Below are positions 26,702 through 35,737 of a stretch of 64,000 bases of DNA, piece by piece. Numbering within the stretch: position 1 is the stretch's first letter; every line of letters starts with the position of its first letter. Origin of the DNA: Salegentibacter salinarum (GTDB taxonomy: Bacteria; Bacteroidota; Bacteroidia; Flavobacteriales; Flavobacteriaceae). The position numbers and the translations under genes were made by a program. The notes beneath the pieces are model-generated. The model had not been told where the DNA came from. It saw nothing but the letters and a program-made list of their open reading frames with translations, and did not search any database. The stretch is taken from assembly GCF_900168115.1 (NCBI RefSeq), contig NZ_FUZC01000001.1:434001-498000 (forward strand), read 5' to 3'.

Positions 26702-26838
26702 AAAATTGATTTTCAGGTTAGCTGAATAACCAAATTTAGAAAGATTAAAGTTGAAATATATGATTCTCCCTTAAAAAATTGGTCAAAGTCAACCCTAATC
26801 TGCCACTTAGATTGCCAACTGGAAACTACCGATTGAAT

Positions 26839-28167
26839 TCAGACTTCTTTCTGTAAATATTTTCTTCGGAATTTAATCACCAAACCGGCGCTTCGAATAA
26901 GCATCCATACGAAAAACGCGATCCAGATTCCGTAGAGTTTTAAACCGAAATAATCTGAAATCAACAGGGCAGGAGTAAAGCCCAGGAAAGTGGCTACGAG
27001 GAGTAAATTCCGAAGGTATTTTGCTTCGCCCAAACCTTTGAATATTCCATCGAACATAAAAGCAATGGCATTTACCGGTTGCATTAGCAGCACAATCCAA
27101 AACACCGAAGAAAATATAGCGAGCACAGCCACATCTTTATTAAAAACCAAACCAATTTGGCTATAGAAAATCCCGCAAATAGCCATTAGCATAAAAGCGA
27201 TCAACACGGCGTATTTGCTTATTTTTTTACTGAGTTCCCATAAATTTCTATAATCATTTGCACCGAGTAATTTCCCGCCAATTGCATTGCCAGCGTTCGC
27301 ATAGCCATCAATGAAAAAGCTAAAAAACAGCCATATATTCATCAAAATACTTTGCGCGGCGATATAGTTTTTTCCGTAGTCTGTGGCGTAAGCATTGGCC
27401 AGGTAGATGGCAAAATTTAGGGCAGCTGTTCTTACGAAAAGATTGGCGGCCATAAGCAAAAGTCCTTTTAACCGCGGATTGATATTAAAACTCAGTTTTA
27501 AATGAAAAGGGGTCTTTTTAAAGAAAAACCAGAGTGCCATGATTAACATTGTAGCTTGTGCAGCAAGACTGGCATAAGCGGCTCCTTTAAGGTGCATTGC
27601 AGGAATAATTCCGTCTATGCCGTAAACGAGCAGGAAATCCAGCGCTACATTAATCCCGGCACCAGCGAGGCTGCATTTCATAGCCCAGAGGGTATTCTGA
27701 AGCCCGCGAAATACACCGAAAATTGCGAAAGTTACAAGCGTTAACGGATACCCCAAAGCACGAATCTGATAATATTCTTCTGAATATTGCAAGATCAAAC
27801 CATCGGCGTTGTAAGCGCTAAAAATACTTTCGGCAAAAAAAGCGGTGGTAAAATAAATTACCAAACTAAAAGCAAAATTGAAATAAATAGCCTGCGGAAT
27901 AAGAGTTTTTACAGCGTGAAGTCTGTTAGCTCCCAAATGCTGCGAAACAATGGCAGAAATTGCGGTTTTGGTTTGCGCTACTATCCAAATAATAGCTGAA
28001 AGAAATGAACCCACGATCCCGGCCGCCGCAAGTGCTTCAACCGAATTGTTTTCTACATTCCCAATTACCGCGATATCGGTAAGGGAAATGAGCGGTTCGG
28101 CAATTCCGGCGATAATCGCGGGAATGGCTATGCGGTTTATATTTTTAAAACTAACGGAAGACTCCAA
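26839..28167 (-). CDS. MATE family efflux transporter (DinF-like)
   Basis: 442-residue inner-membrane antiporter with twelve hydrophobic segments. It belongs to the DinF/NorM-like MATE family, seen in the N-terminal NINRIAIPAIIAGIAEPLISLTDIAVIG, where NorM-type proteins carry the P and D residues of TM1, and the symmetric second half starting near KGLLLMAANLFVRTAALN. It probably exports cationic organic compounds using Na+ or H+. No regulator is adjacent; neighbours are GNAT and enoyl-CoA hydratase genes on the same strand. Confidence 0.9.
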   Translation of the reverse strand: MESSVSFKNINRIAIPAIIAGIAEPLISLTDIAVIGNVENNSVEALAAAGIVGSFLSAIIWIVAQTKTAISAIVSQHLGANRLHAVKTLIPQAIYFNFAFSLVIYFTTAFFAESIFSAYNADGLILQYSEEYYQIRALGYPLTLVTFAIFGVFRGLQNTLWAMKCSLAGAGINVALDFLLVYGIDGIIPAMHLKGAAYASLAAQATMLIMALWFFFKKTPFHLKLSFNINPRLKGLLLMAANLFVRTAALNFAIYLANAYATDYGKNYIAAQSILMNIWLFFSFFIDGYANAGNAIGGKLLGANDYRNLWELSKKISKYAVLIAFMLMAICGIFYSQIGLVFNKDVAVLAIFSSVFWIVLLMQPVNAIAFMFDGIFKGLGEAKYLRNLLLVATFLGFTPALLISDYFGLKLYGIWIAFFVWMLIRSAGLVIKFRRKYLQKEV

Positions 28168-28240
28168 AAACTGGTTTTTTTCAGCAGCAAATATAGAATG
28201 CTTTATTGTAAAGCTTTAAACAAGCCAGAATTTCTTATAA

Positions 28241-28750
28241 TTAAACCTGATTTAATATTAATTCGTAGCAATGAAAAGGATGCTCATTTTTATGCGGAAA
28301 ATAAACGTCGCCTAATTTCCTATATCCGCGGTTTTCATAGAATTTTTGATTCCGAAGGTTTTTACTGAAGGTGTCCAACCTGATAGAAATGAAATTTGAT
28401 TTTTTAGCTAACTCTTCAGCAAAATCCATCATTTTTCTTGCATAGCCATATCCCCAGAATTCGGGGTGCGTAGCGAGCCTGTGAACGTATAAATTGTTAC
28501 CGGTTTCGGTAAGCCATTCGATATTCTCATAAACCGCCTCCATTTTAGAGGTGAGCACCATAATAGCAATAATGCGATCCTGATCTTCGTAAACGAATAA
28601 ATCTTCCCTCTGAATATCATTTTTGAGCTTTTCACGGGATGGGTAATTTTCGTTCCACTGAAAGATATTTTGCTCCTGAAGCGCTTCAGCACAAGCTTCA
28701 GTTAGTTCTTTAATTTTGTTGAGATCTTCTAAGCTTGCATTTCTAATCAT
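28241..28750 (-). CDS. GNAT family N-acetyltransferase
   Basis: 169-residue acetyltransferase using acetyl-CoA. The A motif lies at RLATHPEFWGYGYARKMMDFAEE (about 91-113), with the pyrophosphate-binding Q/RxxGxG/A seen as WGYGYA, and the B motif ends KFYENRGYRKLGDVYFP. Substrate (small molecule or protein N-terminus) cannot be told. It stands alone just upstream of the divergent tRNA-Ala. Confidence 0.85.
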   Translation of the reverse strand: MIRNASLEDLNKIKELTEACAEALQEQNIFQWNENYPSREKLKNDIQREDLFVYEDQDRIIAIMVLTSKMEAVYENIEWLTETGNNLYVHRLATHPEFWGYGYARKMMDFAEELAKKSNFISIRLDTFSKNLRNQKFYENRGYRKLGDVYFPHKNEHPFHCYELILNQV

Positions 28751-28780
28751 TTTTATTCAGAATAATTAATAAAAGTTCTT

Positions 28781-28811
28781 GGTTGGAATTTACAGAAAAT
28801 TATTACATTTG
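28781..28811 (+). promoter_or_regulatory. Promoter of tRNA-Ala
   Basis: TTGG at 28781, 20-nt spacer, then TACATTTG at 28804-28811, an exact TAnnTTTG; the tRNA begins 10 bases later. Confidence 0.7.
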
Positions 28812-28821
28812 CCATCCAATT

Positions 28822-28895
28822 GGGGGATTAGCTCAGCTGGCTAGAGCGCCTGCCTTGCACGCAGGAGGTCATCGGTTCGACTCCGATATTCTCCA
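28822..28895 (+). tRNA. tRNA-Ala (anticodon TGC)
   Basis: Cloverleaf folds completely: acceptor arm GGGGGAT / ATTCTCC with two G-U pairs, D arm GCTC...GAGC, anticodon stem CCTGC / GCAGG with loop CTTGCAC (anticodon TGC, reads GCN), T arm ATCGG TTCGACT CCGAT, discriminator A. The CCA end is not encoded (CAA follows). A single copy outside an rRNA operon, with its own promoter and terminator. Confidence 0.97.
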
Positions 28896-28896
28896 C

Positions 28897-28924
28897 AAAA
28901 CCACCGTATTTTACGGTGGTTTTT
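28897..28924 (+). terminator. Terminator after tRNA-Ala
   Basis: Stem AAAACCACCGTA / TACGGTGGTTTT with TTT loop and a run of T. It starts 1 base after the tRNA discriminator. Confidence 0.92.
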
Positions 28925-29040
28925 TGTTTCTGAGTTTTTTATTTCGATTTGTTAGGACCGGCTAGAGAATTCCTATGCAGGATCGGTAAATATTCCCTAG
29001 CATTCAATCGTATACTGCCACCAACTAATAAAATATAAAA

Positions 29041-29167
29041 GAAGCTATCTTAAAGGGCTTAATGGCGTCAAGCTGAACTTGTTTCAGCTTCTAACTTGTT
29101 TAGATTATCAACATCTTAGATTCTGAATTAAATTCAGAATGACGATTAAAAGCTTCTAGACAGCCTC
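29041..29167. repeat. MITE-like element with imperfect terminal inverted repeats
   Basis: About 127 bases. The left end reads GAAGCTATCTTAAAGGG then CGTCA and CTGAACTTGTTTCAG; the reverse complement of the right end reads GAGGCTGTCTAGAAGC then CGTCATTCTGAA, so about 30 bases at each end are near mirror images. An inner palindrome CTGAATTAAATTCAG (about 29122-29136) sits near the right end. The same left end recurs at 10782. No reading frame inside. This occupies most of the 294-base gap after tRNA-Ala; the rest shows nothing notable. Confidence 0.6.
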
Positions 29168-29189
29168 AGTTATATATATATTGAAAAGC

Positions 29190-30092
29190 TTACGAATCAG
29201 CTTCGTCGTTATCTATGTATTCATCTTTGAGATCCTGAACGCTGGCATCGAGAAAAGTTGCGGTTCTATTTAATACGTGCTGAAATTCTTTGGTTAATTC
29301 ATCTTTATTCCACGGGTGGGAAATTCCAAAAACGTGATCGGCATTCTCTACCAAAAGCAGTTTTGAAATCGCGCTCCATTCAAATAAATTTCCAGCATCT
29401 GCTATGGAAACGGTGGTGTCGTTACTTCCATGGGCAATAAAATGAGGAATGCCCAGCTTTTTGGTTGCTTTTTGAATATTTAAGCGCTCTCTGTTTTCTC
29501 TAAAATTCTTATAAAACTGGTAGTGATGCGGTAATTGCTGACCTGTTCTGGTATTTTTTATATACTGTACACCCTTTTTCTCCCAGGCCTCCAGTTCCTT
29601 TTCCTTGGGAAAACGGGAAGCAAAATCGCTTACCGCGGCAAGGGTAATTAGTTTATTAATCCTTTCTTCTTCAGCGGCTTTTAAAATGGCAATGCCACCA
29701 CCACGGGAGTGCCCAATTAAGTTGATGCTTTTCACATCAATTTGCTGGGCTTCATTAAAATCGGGCGTTAAGAGCCAGTCTATCACTGTTTGTAAATCGT
29801 CTAACTCCTTTATATAATTATTATCTCCAAAAGCTTCAATATTTAAAAACTCGGTTGGATTATCCGGTGAAGTCCCGTTATGAGAAAAATTGAATTTCAC
29901 GAAGAAATATCCTTTTTCAGCATAAAATTCTCCCATTTTATCCCAGGCGCCCCAATCTTTAAAACCTTTATAACCGTGGCAAAAAATCACGATTGGTTTG
30001 GGTTTTTTATCGTCGTTATAAATTAAATCTATAAGAATAGGCTTATTGTGCTTTCCATCTATCTGGATGTTGGTTCTTTTAGTAATTTCCAT
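29190..30092 (-). CDS. Alpha/beta hydrolase
   Basis: 300-residue cytoplasmic hydrolase. The nucleophile elbow is GHSRGGG (about 127-133), the oxyanion region is FCHGYKGFKDWGAW, acid residue likely in HGSNDTTVS and His in ENADHVFGISHPW. It starts 6 bases after the stop of the addB gene, so it may be the last gene of that transcript. Substrate unknown; esterase or peptidase of the S9-related or DUF1749-like group is possible. Confidence 0.85.
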   Translation of the reverse strand: MEITKRTNIQIDGKHNKPILIDLIYNDDKKPKPIVIFCHGYKGFKDWGAWDKMGEFYAEKGYFFVKFNFSHNGTSPDNPTEFLNIEAFGDNNYIKELDDLQTVIDWLLTPDFNEAQQIDVKSINLIGHSRGGGIAILKAAEEERINKLITLAAVSDFASRFPKEKELEAWEKKGVQYIKNTRTGQQLPHHYQFYKNFRENRERLNIQKATKKLGIPHFIAHGSNDTTVSIADAGNLFEWSAISKLLLVENADHVFGISHPWNKDELTKEFQHVLNRTATFLDASVQDLKDEYIDNDEADS

Positions 30093-30098
30093 AGTTTT

Positions 30099-32834
30099 TT
30101 ATAATTCTTTTTCCTTAAAAGGAATTTCAGGATCGCAAATTTCCGTAATTAATTTCTTTAATTCTATCTCAAATGCGTCCAGAATCTCTTTATTTATAGC
30201 AGTTTCTTTATTTTTTGTTCTTGGTTTATCTTTCTTGCCGAATTTCAGGAATCCGCTTTTTAAATTTTTAAATGAAATGATGCCAGCTTCAACCGGTAGC
30301 TCCAGTAAATTTTGGTCTTCCATCATTTTTGTGTACGCCAAAACCTGAAAACTCTTGCTGTATTTATCGTAATCTGAAGTGAGATCTTCCCAATCTACAA
30401 TTTCAATTTTATCTTGGGTAACCTTCCCGGTTTTATAATCAATTATCCTGGTGGTACCGTTAGAATTTTCAGCGCGATCTACTTTACCGCGCATAAAGAT
30501 CGGAAAATCAAGATGCTCTATCCTAATTTCAGATTTTAAAGTTTTCTCAATTTTTAGGATTTTAATCTCTTCGGTTTCAAGTCGATTTAATTCCAGGTTT
30601 AAAAAATTGCGGAGATAACGCTTTGCAACTTCATAAATCAGCAGATTTTTTCCCTGGTTCACCGGCCCGTTCATATAAGATTTTTTAAACTGAAGTGTGA
30701 TTTCTTCTTCAATTCTTGCCTTAAATGCTTTTATATTTTCTGCTGTCAGAATTTTATCCTCCAGTGGTTTATAAAAGTTTTCAAGACTATCGTGTACCAC
30801 GGTTCCCAGTGTGTTGTAAGCAACAGTTTCTTCTACTTCCTCCCGGTCACGAACGCCTAACACGTACTGACGATAAAAATCTAAAGGATTTCTAATGTAG
30901 GAAGTTAAGGCCGAAGGAGAAAAACCGGAACCAGCGAGGGATTTTAATTTCTCCATAATTTCGGGAGTTTTTTTTACTTCCCGAAGTTCATTTTTAATAG
31001 CAGGAACTTTTGGACTCACCATGGTGTGAGTGAGTTGATGTGCCGGTTGTTTCTCAATCTCCAATTGGGTAAGAAACCTGCTTTTTTCCCCCGAATTTAA
31101 TCCGTCCGTTTCTGTGTTATAGAGCAAATGCACATTTTGAGCACGTTGCAGTAATCGATAAAAGTGATAGGTATAAACCGCGTCTTTTTCTTTGTATGTT
31201 GGCAGTTTGTAGGTTTGTTTTAAATCGAAAGGAATAAACGAACTCCCCGATTTCCCTGAGGGTAAAACGCCCTCATTCACAGAGCAAATAATAACATTTT
31301 TAAAATCTAAAGCCCGTGATTCCAGCATTCCCATAAGCTGTAAACCTTTAAACGGTCGTCCCTGGAAGTCTAAACTCTGGGTACTCATTATTTCTTTATA
31401 AAACTGGTAAAGCGATTTAACCGACTTTAAATGCGGATAGGTTTGATTTAAATTCTCCAGTTTATTGAAAAGAACGTGAAATTGATATAGAAACTCTAAA
31501 CCGAGTTTATTTTGATCAGTTTTATAGTGATCCTTTATCTGATTAATTATTTGCTGAAAAGCTTCAATTGCTTTTAAAGGGGAATTCTCCAAGTCTTTAA
31601 AACAAGCTTCAATTAAAGGTTTTGCTCCAGCAGAAAACGAACTTATAATTTCCTTTTCTGAAAGATTTACCGTGTTTTCCGATTGAATTTTTTCTATAAA
31701 AATTTCGGTTTCCTGTTTTAATAGTTCGTGAAGGGCAGGATGATTAATAACCGAAATTACATCTTTATAATAATAACCTGAAGCGGTATTTTGATGTATT
31801 TGAAAAAGCCTGTCAAACAAGGAAGCAATTGGAGCATTTTTAAGCGGAAATCCCATAGTGATATTCAAATCTTTCACGTTGGGTGGCAAACTGTTTAATA
31901 CCGGGAGCAAAAGGTCTTCTTCTCCCAACACAACGGCGGTTTCCTGAAGCGTTTCTTTATCTAAATTTGCTAATAGCTCACCTAAATATTTCGCCTGGCC
32001 TACGTTTTTTGGAACGCCGGTAACTTGAATATTTTTCGGTTTACTGTATTCACTTACATTAAGTTTTGCCTCTTTTTCCCGATAAACCGGCCAGTCTTTT
32101 ACATACTGATTTATAAAAAGCGAAGCATCGTGTTGACGGTCTTTTACAAAAACCTCGTCTAAATCCCAGTAGATCTCTGCACGATCGTTTTCTACAAGAT
32201 GTTGAACAATTAATTGCTCTGCCGTATTTAATGCGTTAAAACCAATAAAAACGTGCTTTGCGGTGTGTTTTTGGGTGTATTCGGGAATATTTTCTGAAGC
32301 TTTTCTATAAATTAATCCCTGGTAGCCGGTGTTTTTTGAAAGTAATTCCTCTTTTAAAGCTTCATAAAAAGCCGGTAAACTATTCCAAAACGATAAATAA
32401 TTATTTATGAGATCTGTTTTGGGTTCCTGGATAGACCAGTGTTTTAGGTCTTGAATATCTGCCAGATAATTGAAAAAGCTTTTGTAATCTATTAAATATC
32501 GGTCTATTTCATTAAAATCGTGGATAAGGCTTTGTGCCCAGGCCGTAAAAGTTTCAAAATCTTCCTGTTCTTCTAGGGGCGTAATTTTTTTGTAGACGTT
32601 ATAAAATTCAAAAAGTGTAAGGGTATTATCTACGGTTTTTGTTTCAGAAATAACTTCTGTGAACTCTTCAATACTGTAAACTTTAGGGGCGAAAATGTGA
32701 TTTTCGCTCAAGGCAGAAAGCTCTTTTAATAGAAAACTTCCCGCACGTTTGCTGGGAAGAATAAAGATAATTTCTGAAATATTTTCTTCTGAGGAAATGA
32801 GTTCTTTAAGAACTCCTGAAATAAAAGATACCAT
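30099..32834 (-). CDS. AddB-like PD-(D/E)xK nuclease
   Basis: 911-residue partner of the AddAB recombination nuclease, which resects double-strand breaks and loads RecA. The N-terminal half is an inactive UvrD-like helicase fold (IIFILPSKRAGSFLLKEL, where the Walker lysine motif is degenerate); the C-terminal nuclease has FSPSALTSYIRNPLDFYRQY, then RGKVDRAE and RIIDYKTGK with the catalytic D and D-x-K. The cysteine normally seen in the YxxCP motif of AddB is Asn here, so the iron-sulphur cluster is probably absent. It is separated from the addA-like gene by kbl and an OmpA gene. Confidence 0.8.
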   Translation of the reverse strand: MVSFISGVLKELISSEENISEIIFILPSKRAGSFLLKELSALSENHIFAPKVYSIEEFTEVISETKTVDNTLTLFEFYNVYKKITPLEEQEDFETFTAWAQSLIHDFNEIDRYLIDYKSFFNYLADIQDLKHWSIQEPKTDLINNYLSFWNSLPAFYEALKEELLSKNTGYQGLIYRKASENIPEYTQKHTAKHVFIGFNALNTAEQLIVQHLVENDRAEIYWDLDEVFVKDRQHDASLFINQYVKDWPVYREKEAKLNVSEYSKPKNIQVTGVPKNVGQAKYLGELLANLDKETLQETAVVLGEEDLLLPVLNSLPPNVKDLNITMGFPLKNAPIASLFDRLFQIHQNTASGYYYKDVISVINHPALHELLKQETEIFIEKIQSENTVNLSEKEIISSFSAGAKPLIEACFKDLENSPLKAIEAFQQIINQIKDHYKTDQNKLGLEFLYQFHVLFNKLENLNQTYPHLKSVKSLYQFYKEIMSTQSLDFQGRPFKGLQLMGMLESRALDFKNVIICSVNEGVLPSGKSGSSFIPFDLKQTYKLPTYKEKDAVYTYHFYRLLQRAQNVHLLYNTETDGLNSGEKSRFLTQLEIEKQPAHQLTHTMVSPKVPAIKNELREVKKTPEIMEKLKSLAGSGFSPSALTSYIRNPLDFYRQYVLGVRDREEVEETVAYNTLGTVVHDSLENFYKPLEDKILTAENIKAFKARIEEEITLQFKKSYMNGPVNQGKNLLIYEVAKRYLRNFLNLELNRLETEEIKILKIEKTLKSEIRIEHLDFPIFMRGKVDRAENSNGTTRIIDYKTGKVTQDKIEIVDWEDLTSDYDKYSKSFQVLAYTKMMEDQNLLELPVEAGIISFKNLKSGFLKFGKKDKPRTKNKETAINKEILDAFEIELKKLITEICDPEIPFKEKEL

Positions 32835-32845
32835 AGGCTAAAAAT

Positions 32846-32875
32846 AAAAAACGCCCCGGAAACCGGAGCGTTTTT
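32846..32875 (-). terminator. Terminator after the OmpA gene
   Basis: Stem AAAAACGCCCCGG / CCGGAGCGTTTTT, AAA loop. The C-A mismatch of the plus strand becomes a U-G pair on the minus strand, so it is built for the OmpA transcript. Confidence 0.88.
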
Positions 32876-32896
32876 CTATAATAATTATCTAACTAA

Positions 32897-34324
32897 TTAT
32901 TGATTATCGTCTTCCATAGAAGATTCAGAATCTTTTACTTCTTTATTCTTGTCTAAAGAAATTTCAACTCTACGGTTATCCTGTCTTCCGGCAGCCGTAT
33001 TGTTAGTAGCAATTGGTCTTTCTTCACCATAACCTTCTGAAGTTAATCTGTTGCTTGGCACACCATTTTCTTCCAACCAAGATTCTACTGAAGCAGCACG
33101 CTCACGTGATAATTTCTCGTTGTATTCGGCACTACCTGTACTATCAGTATGGCCTTCAATATGGAATATTGTATTCGGATATTCATTCATTATATCAGCA
33201 ATAGACTGAAGTGCTTCTTCTGAATCATCTCTAATTGTAGCCTTGTTCAAGTCGAACAATACAGTTTTAGAATATTCATTCAATTCAGAAATAACTTCTA
33301 CGTCTGGTTCTGGACATCCGTTGTTAGCTGCAGTTCCAGCAACCTCAGGACAATCGTCGTCTTTATCTAAAACACCATCACCGTCCATATCTTCATAAGG
33401 ACATCCGTCGTTTTCAGCAGGACCAGCTTCGTTTGGACAGTCGTCTTCGTTATCGGCAACTCCATCACCATCAGCATCAGGGCATCCATTAAGTTCAGCC
33501 AATCCGGCTACTTCTGGACAGTCATCATTAGGATCAGCTATACCGTCGCCATCGGTATCAGGACAACCGTCAAATTCAGCTAAACCAGCTTCATTAGGAC
33601 ATGCATCCATACGGTCTTCAATTCCGTCACCGTCAGAATCCGGACATCCGTTAAACTCAGGTAAACCTGGGGTTTCTGGACATTCATCATCTTTATCGTA
33701 GATTCCGTCACCGTCAGAGTCGGTTCCACCGAACATAAATTTCACACCACCTGCGTGTTGAAAGTGAGTTGCACCATCAACATCAAATACGTGCTTGTAG
33801 TTAGACTCAAGAGTTAAAGCAACATTATCTGTAAACCAGAAATTTAATCCGAATTTACCATTAAGAGTTGCTGCACTAAGATCTGAGATTGGGTAATCAC
33901 CATTATCAGCAATGCTGGTGTAACCACCACCAATACCAACAAAAGGATCAAGCCAACCATCGTTTAGTAAAGCTCTTAAGCTATAATTAAAAGATCCATC
34001 TACAGCATAGTATGCCATTTGTGGAACGGCTTCAGCGCCATATTGTTCTATTTGGTTTACAGAACCCGCAAGTTCAAATACAAAACCACTTCCAATATAA
34101 CGACCTACTGTTAATCTAGACATAGATGGCAAGATATTCCAGTGATCTCCAACGTTAAAATAATCGTCAAAAGTTCCTCCTACATCAGTGGTAGGGTGAA
34201 AATCTACCGCATTGGTCTGGATCCCTATAGACCAGGGATTGTTAGCATCCTGTGCAGATACCGAAGTAATGCCCAGAACCAACATTGTAGCGAATAAAAT
34301 TTTGCTAAGATGTTTCATATTCAA
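32897..34324 (-). CDS. OmpA family outer-membrane protein with TSP3 repeats
   Basis: 475 residues. Signal peptide at the N-terminus ([24 protein letters not shown]), an eight-strand porin-like barrel domain to about 195, five thrombospondin type 3 calcium-binding repeats (DSDGDGIxDxxDxCP with GxxEFxGCP) from about 203 to 340, and the C-terminal peptidoglycan-binding OmpA domain ([23 protein letters not shown]) from about 350. It links outer membrane to cell wall. Start could also be Met3 at 34318. It is well expressed by type; a strong consensus promoter and a terminator bracket the gene. Confidence 0.94.
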   Translation of the reverse strand: MNMKHLSKILFATMLVLGITSVSAQDANNPWSIGIQTNAVDFHPTTDVGGTFDDYFNVGDHWNILPSMSRLTVGRYIGSGFVFELAGSVNQIEQYGAEAVPQMAYYAVDGSFNYSLRALLNDGWLDPFVGIGGGYTSIADNGDYPISDLSAATLNGKFGLNFWFTDNVALTLESNYKHVFDVDGATHFQHAGGVKFMFGGTDSDGDGIYDKDDECPETPGLPEFNGCPDSDGDGIEDRMDACPNEAGLAEFDGCPDTDGDGIADPNDDCPEVAGLAELNGCPDADGDGVADNEDDCPNEAGPAENDGCPYEDMDGDGVLDKDDDCPEVAGTAANNGCPEPDVEVISELNEYSKTVLFDLNKATIRDDSEEALQSIADIMNEYPNTIFHIEGHTDSTGSAEYNEKLSRERAASVESWLEENGVPSNRLTSEGYGEERPIATNNTAAGRQDNRRVEISLDKNKEVKDSESSMEDDNQ

Positions 34325-34352
34325 TAGTTTAGTTTTAAGTGTTAATTGTTAA

Positions 34353-34383
34353 CAAAAGTAGACTGTTAAAGCTTATCGGCAAA
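34353..34383 (-). promoter_or_regulatory. Bacteroidota promoter of the OmpA gene
   Basis: On the minus strand TTTG (34380-34383), exactly 19 nt, then TACTTTTG (34353-34360): a perfect match to TTTG-N19-TAnnTTTG. Predicted start near 34346 gives a leader of about 22 bases. This is the best promoter in the window. Confidence 0.85.
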
Positions 34384-34511
34384 GCATAAAATAATAAAGT
34401 TTTCTTAATAAACCCTTAGATAATGGCGTTTTTGAGAGCTTTTTAAGATTTGTAAAGCCTTGTTTTTGCTAATTTTTCATTATAAAGTTCAGCTACTCTT
34501 TAACATTGAAA

Positions 34512-35705
34512 CTAAATTACTTCCAATTCTTTACCAACCTTAGTAAAGGCGGCAATGGCCTTGTCTAAATGCTCCTGCTCGTGTGCGGCAGATAATTGTA
34601 CTCTTATCCTAGCCTTTTCTTTTGGAACTACGGGATAAAAGAATCCTATTACATAAATTCCTTCTTCCAGTAATCGCTCTGCCATTTTTTGAGATAATTT
34701 GGCATCGTAAAGCATTACCGGAACAATAGCCGATTCTCCATCTATAATATCAAATCCGGCATCTTTAATTCCTTTTTTGAAATATTGAGTGTTGCTTTTT
34801 AGTTTTTCGCGAAGGCTGTTGTCATTTTTAAGCATATCAAAAACCTTTAGCGAAGCGCCTACAATAGAAGGAGCCAGGGAATTTGAAAACAAATAAGGTC
34901 TTGAACGCTGTCTAAGCAGTTCTATAATTTCTTTTTTAGCAGTGGTATAACCGCCCATAGCGCCACCAAGTGCTTTTCCTAAAGTTCCGGTGATAATATC
35001 TACGCGATCCATCACTCCTTTTTCTTCCAGGGTTCCAATTCCTTTTTCTCCAATAAATCCTGTAGCGTGGCATTCATCTATCATAACCAACGCATCATAT
35101 TTATCGGCCAGGTCGCAAATTTTATCCAACGGAGCTACAAGTCCGTCCATAGAGAACACACCATCGGTAACAATTAGTTTAAATCGCGCTCCTTTTTCGT
35201 TAGCATCCTGAAGTTGCTTTTCCAAATCTGCCATATCGCCATTCTGATAGCGATATCTTGCCGCCTTACATAAACGCACCCCATCAATAATAGAAGCGTG
35301 GTTCAATGAATCTGAGATTATCGCGTCTTCTTTGGTTAAAAGCGGTTCAAAGATTCCGCCATTGGCGTCAAAACACGCAGCGTAAAGAATGGTATCTTCA
35401 GTTCCGTAGAAATCGGCGATTTTTTGCTCCAGTTCTTTATGAATATCCTGGGTTCCGCAAATAAACCTAACGCTAGACATTCCAAATCCGTGGGTATCCA
35501 TGGTGTCTTTTGCCGCTTTTATAACTTCCGGATGGGAAGAAAGTCCCAAATAGTTATTAGCGCAAAAATTTATCACTTCCTGTCCGGTAGAAATTTTAAT
35601 TACCGCATCCTGCGGGCCGGTGATTATTCGTTCTTTTTTAAAAAGGCCGTCTTCTTCAATTTGTTTCAGTTCCTCTTGTAAATGTTCTTTTATCTTTCCG
35701 TACAT
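34512..35705 (-). CDS. kbl: Glycine C-acetyltransferase (2-amino-3-ketobutyrate-CoA ligase)
   Basis: PLP enzyme joining or splitting glycine and acetyl-CoA in threonine degradation. 397 residues with [32 protein letters not shown], the cofactor Asp in [10 protein letters not shown], and the PLP lysine in [15 protein letters not shown] (about residue 244). The sequence is closer to Kbl than to serine palmitoyltransferase or BioF, with [16 protein letters not shown] typical. The usual partner threonine dehydrogenase (tdh) is not next to it. It sits between addA-like and ompA genes on the same strand. Confidence 0.93.
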   Translation of the reverse strand: MYGKIKEHLQEELKQIEEDGLFKKERIITGPQDAVIKISTGQEVINFCANNYLGLSSHPEVIKAAKDTMDTHGFGMSSVRFICGTQDIHKELEQKIADFYGTEDTILYAACFDANGGIFEPLLTKEDAIISDSLNHASIIDGVRLCKAARYRYQNGDMADLEKQLQDANEKGARFKLIVTDGVFSMDGLVAPLDKICDLADKYDALVMIDECHATGFIGEKGIGTLEEKGVMDRVDIITGTLGKALGGAMGGYTTAKKEIIELLRQRSRPYLFSNSLAPSIVGASLKVFDMLKNDNSLREKLKSNTQYFKKGIKDAGFDIIDGESAIVPVMLYDAKLSQKMAERLLEEGIYVIGFFYPVVPKEKARIRVQLSAAHEQEHLDKAIAAFTKVGKELEVI

Positions 35706-35737
35706 AATTTTCTATTTTTTGCAAATTTACATTTCTT

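Noticed and set aside
28783-28965. 60-codon frame over the tRNA-Ala region
   Set aside because: It reads through the tRNA and its terminator; the cloverleaf is complete, so the frame is chance.
30099-32834. Active helicase in the AddB-like protein
   Set aside because: The Walker A region lacks the GxGKT core and no motif VI is evident.
33290-33730. DNA direct repeats of about 80 bp
   Set aside because: They encode the five TSP3 calcium-binding repeats of the OmpA-family protein and keep its frame, so they are protein repeats.
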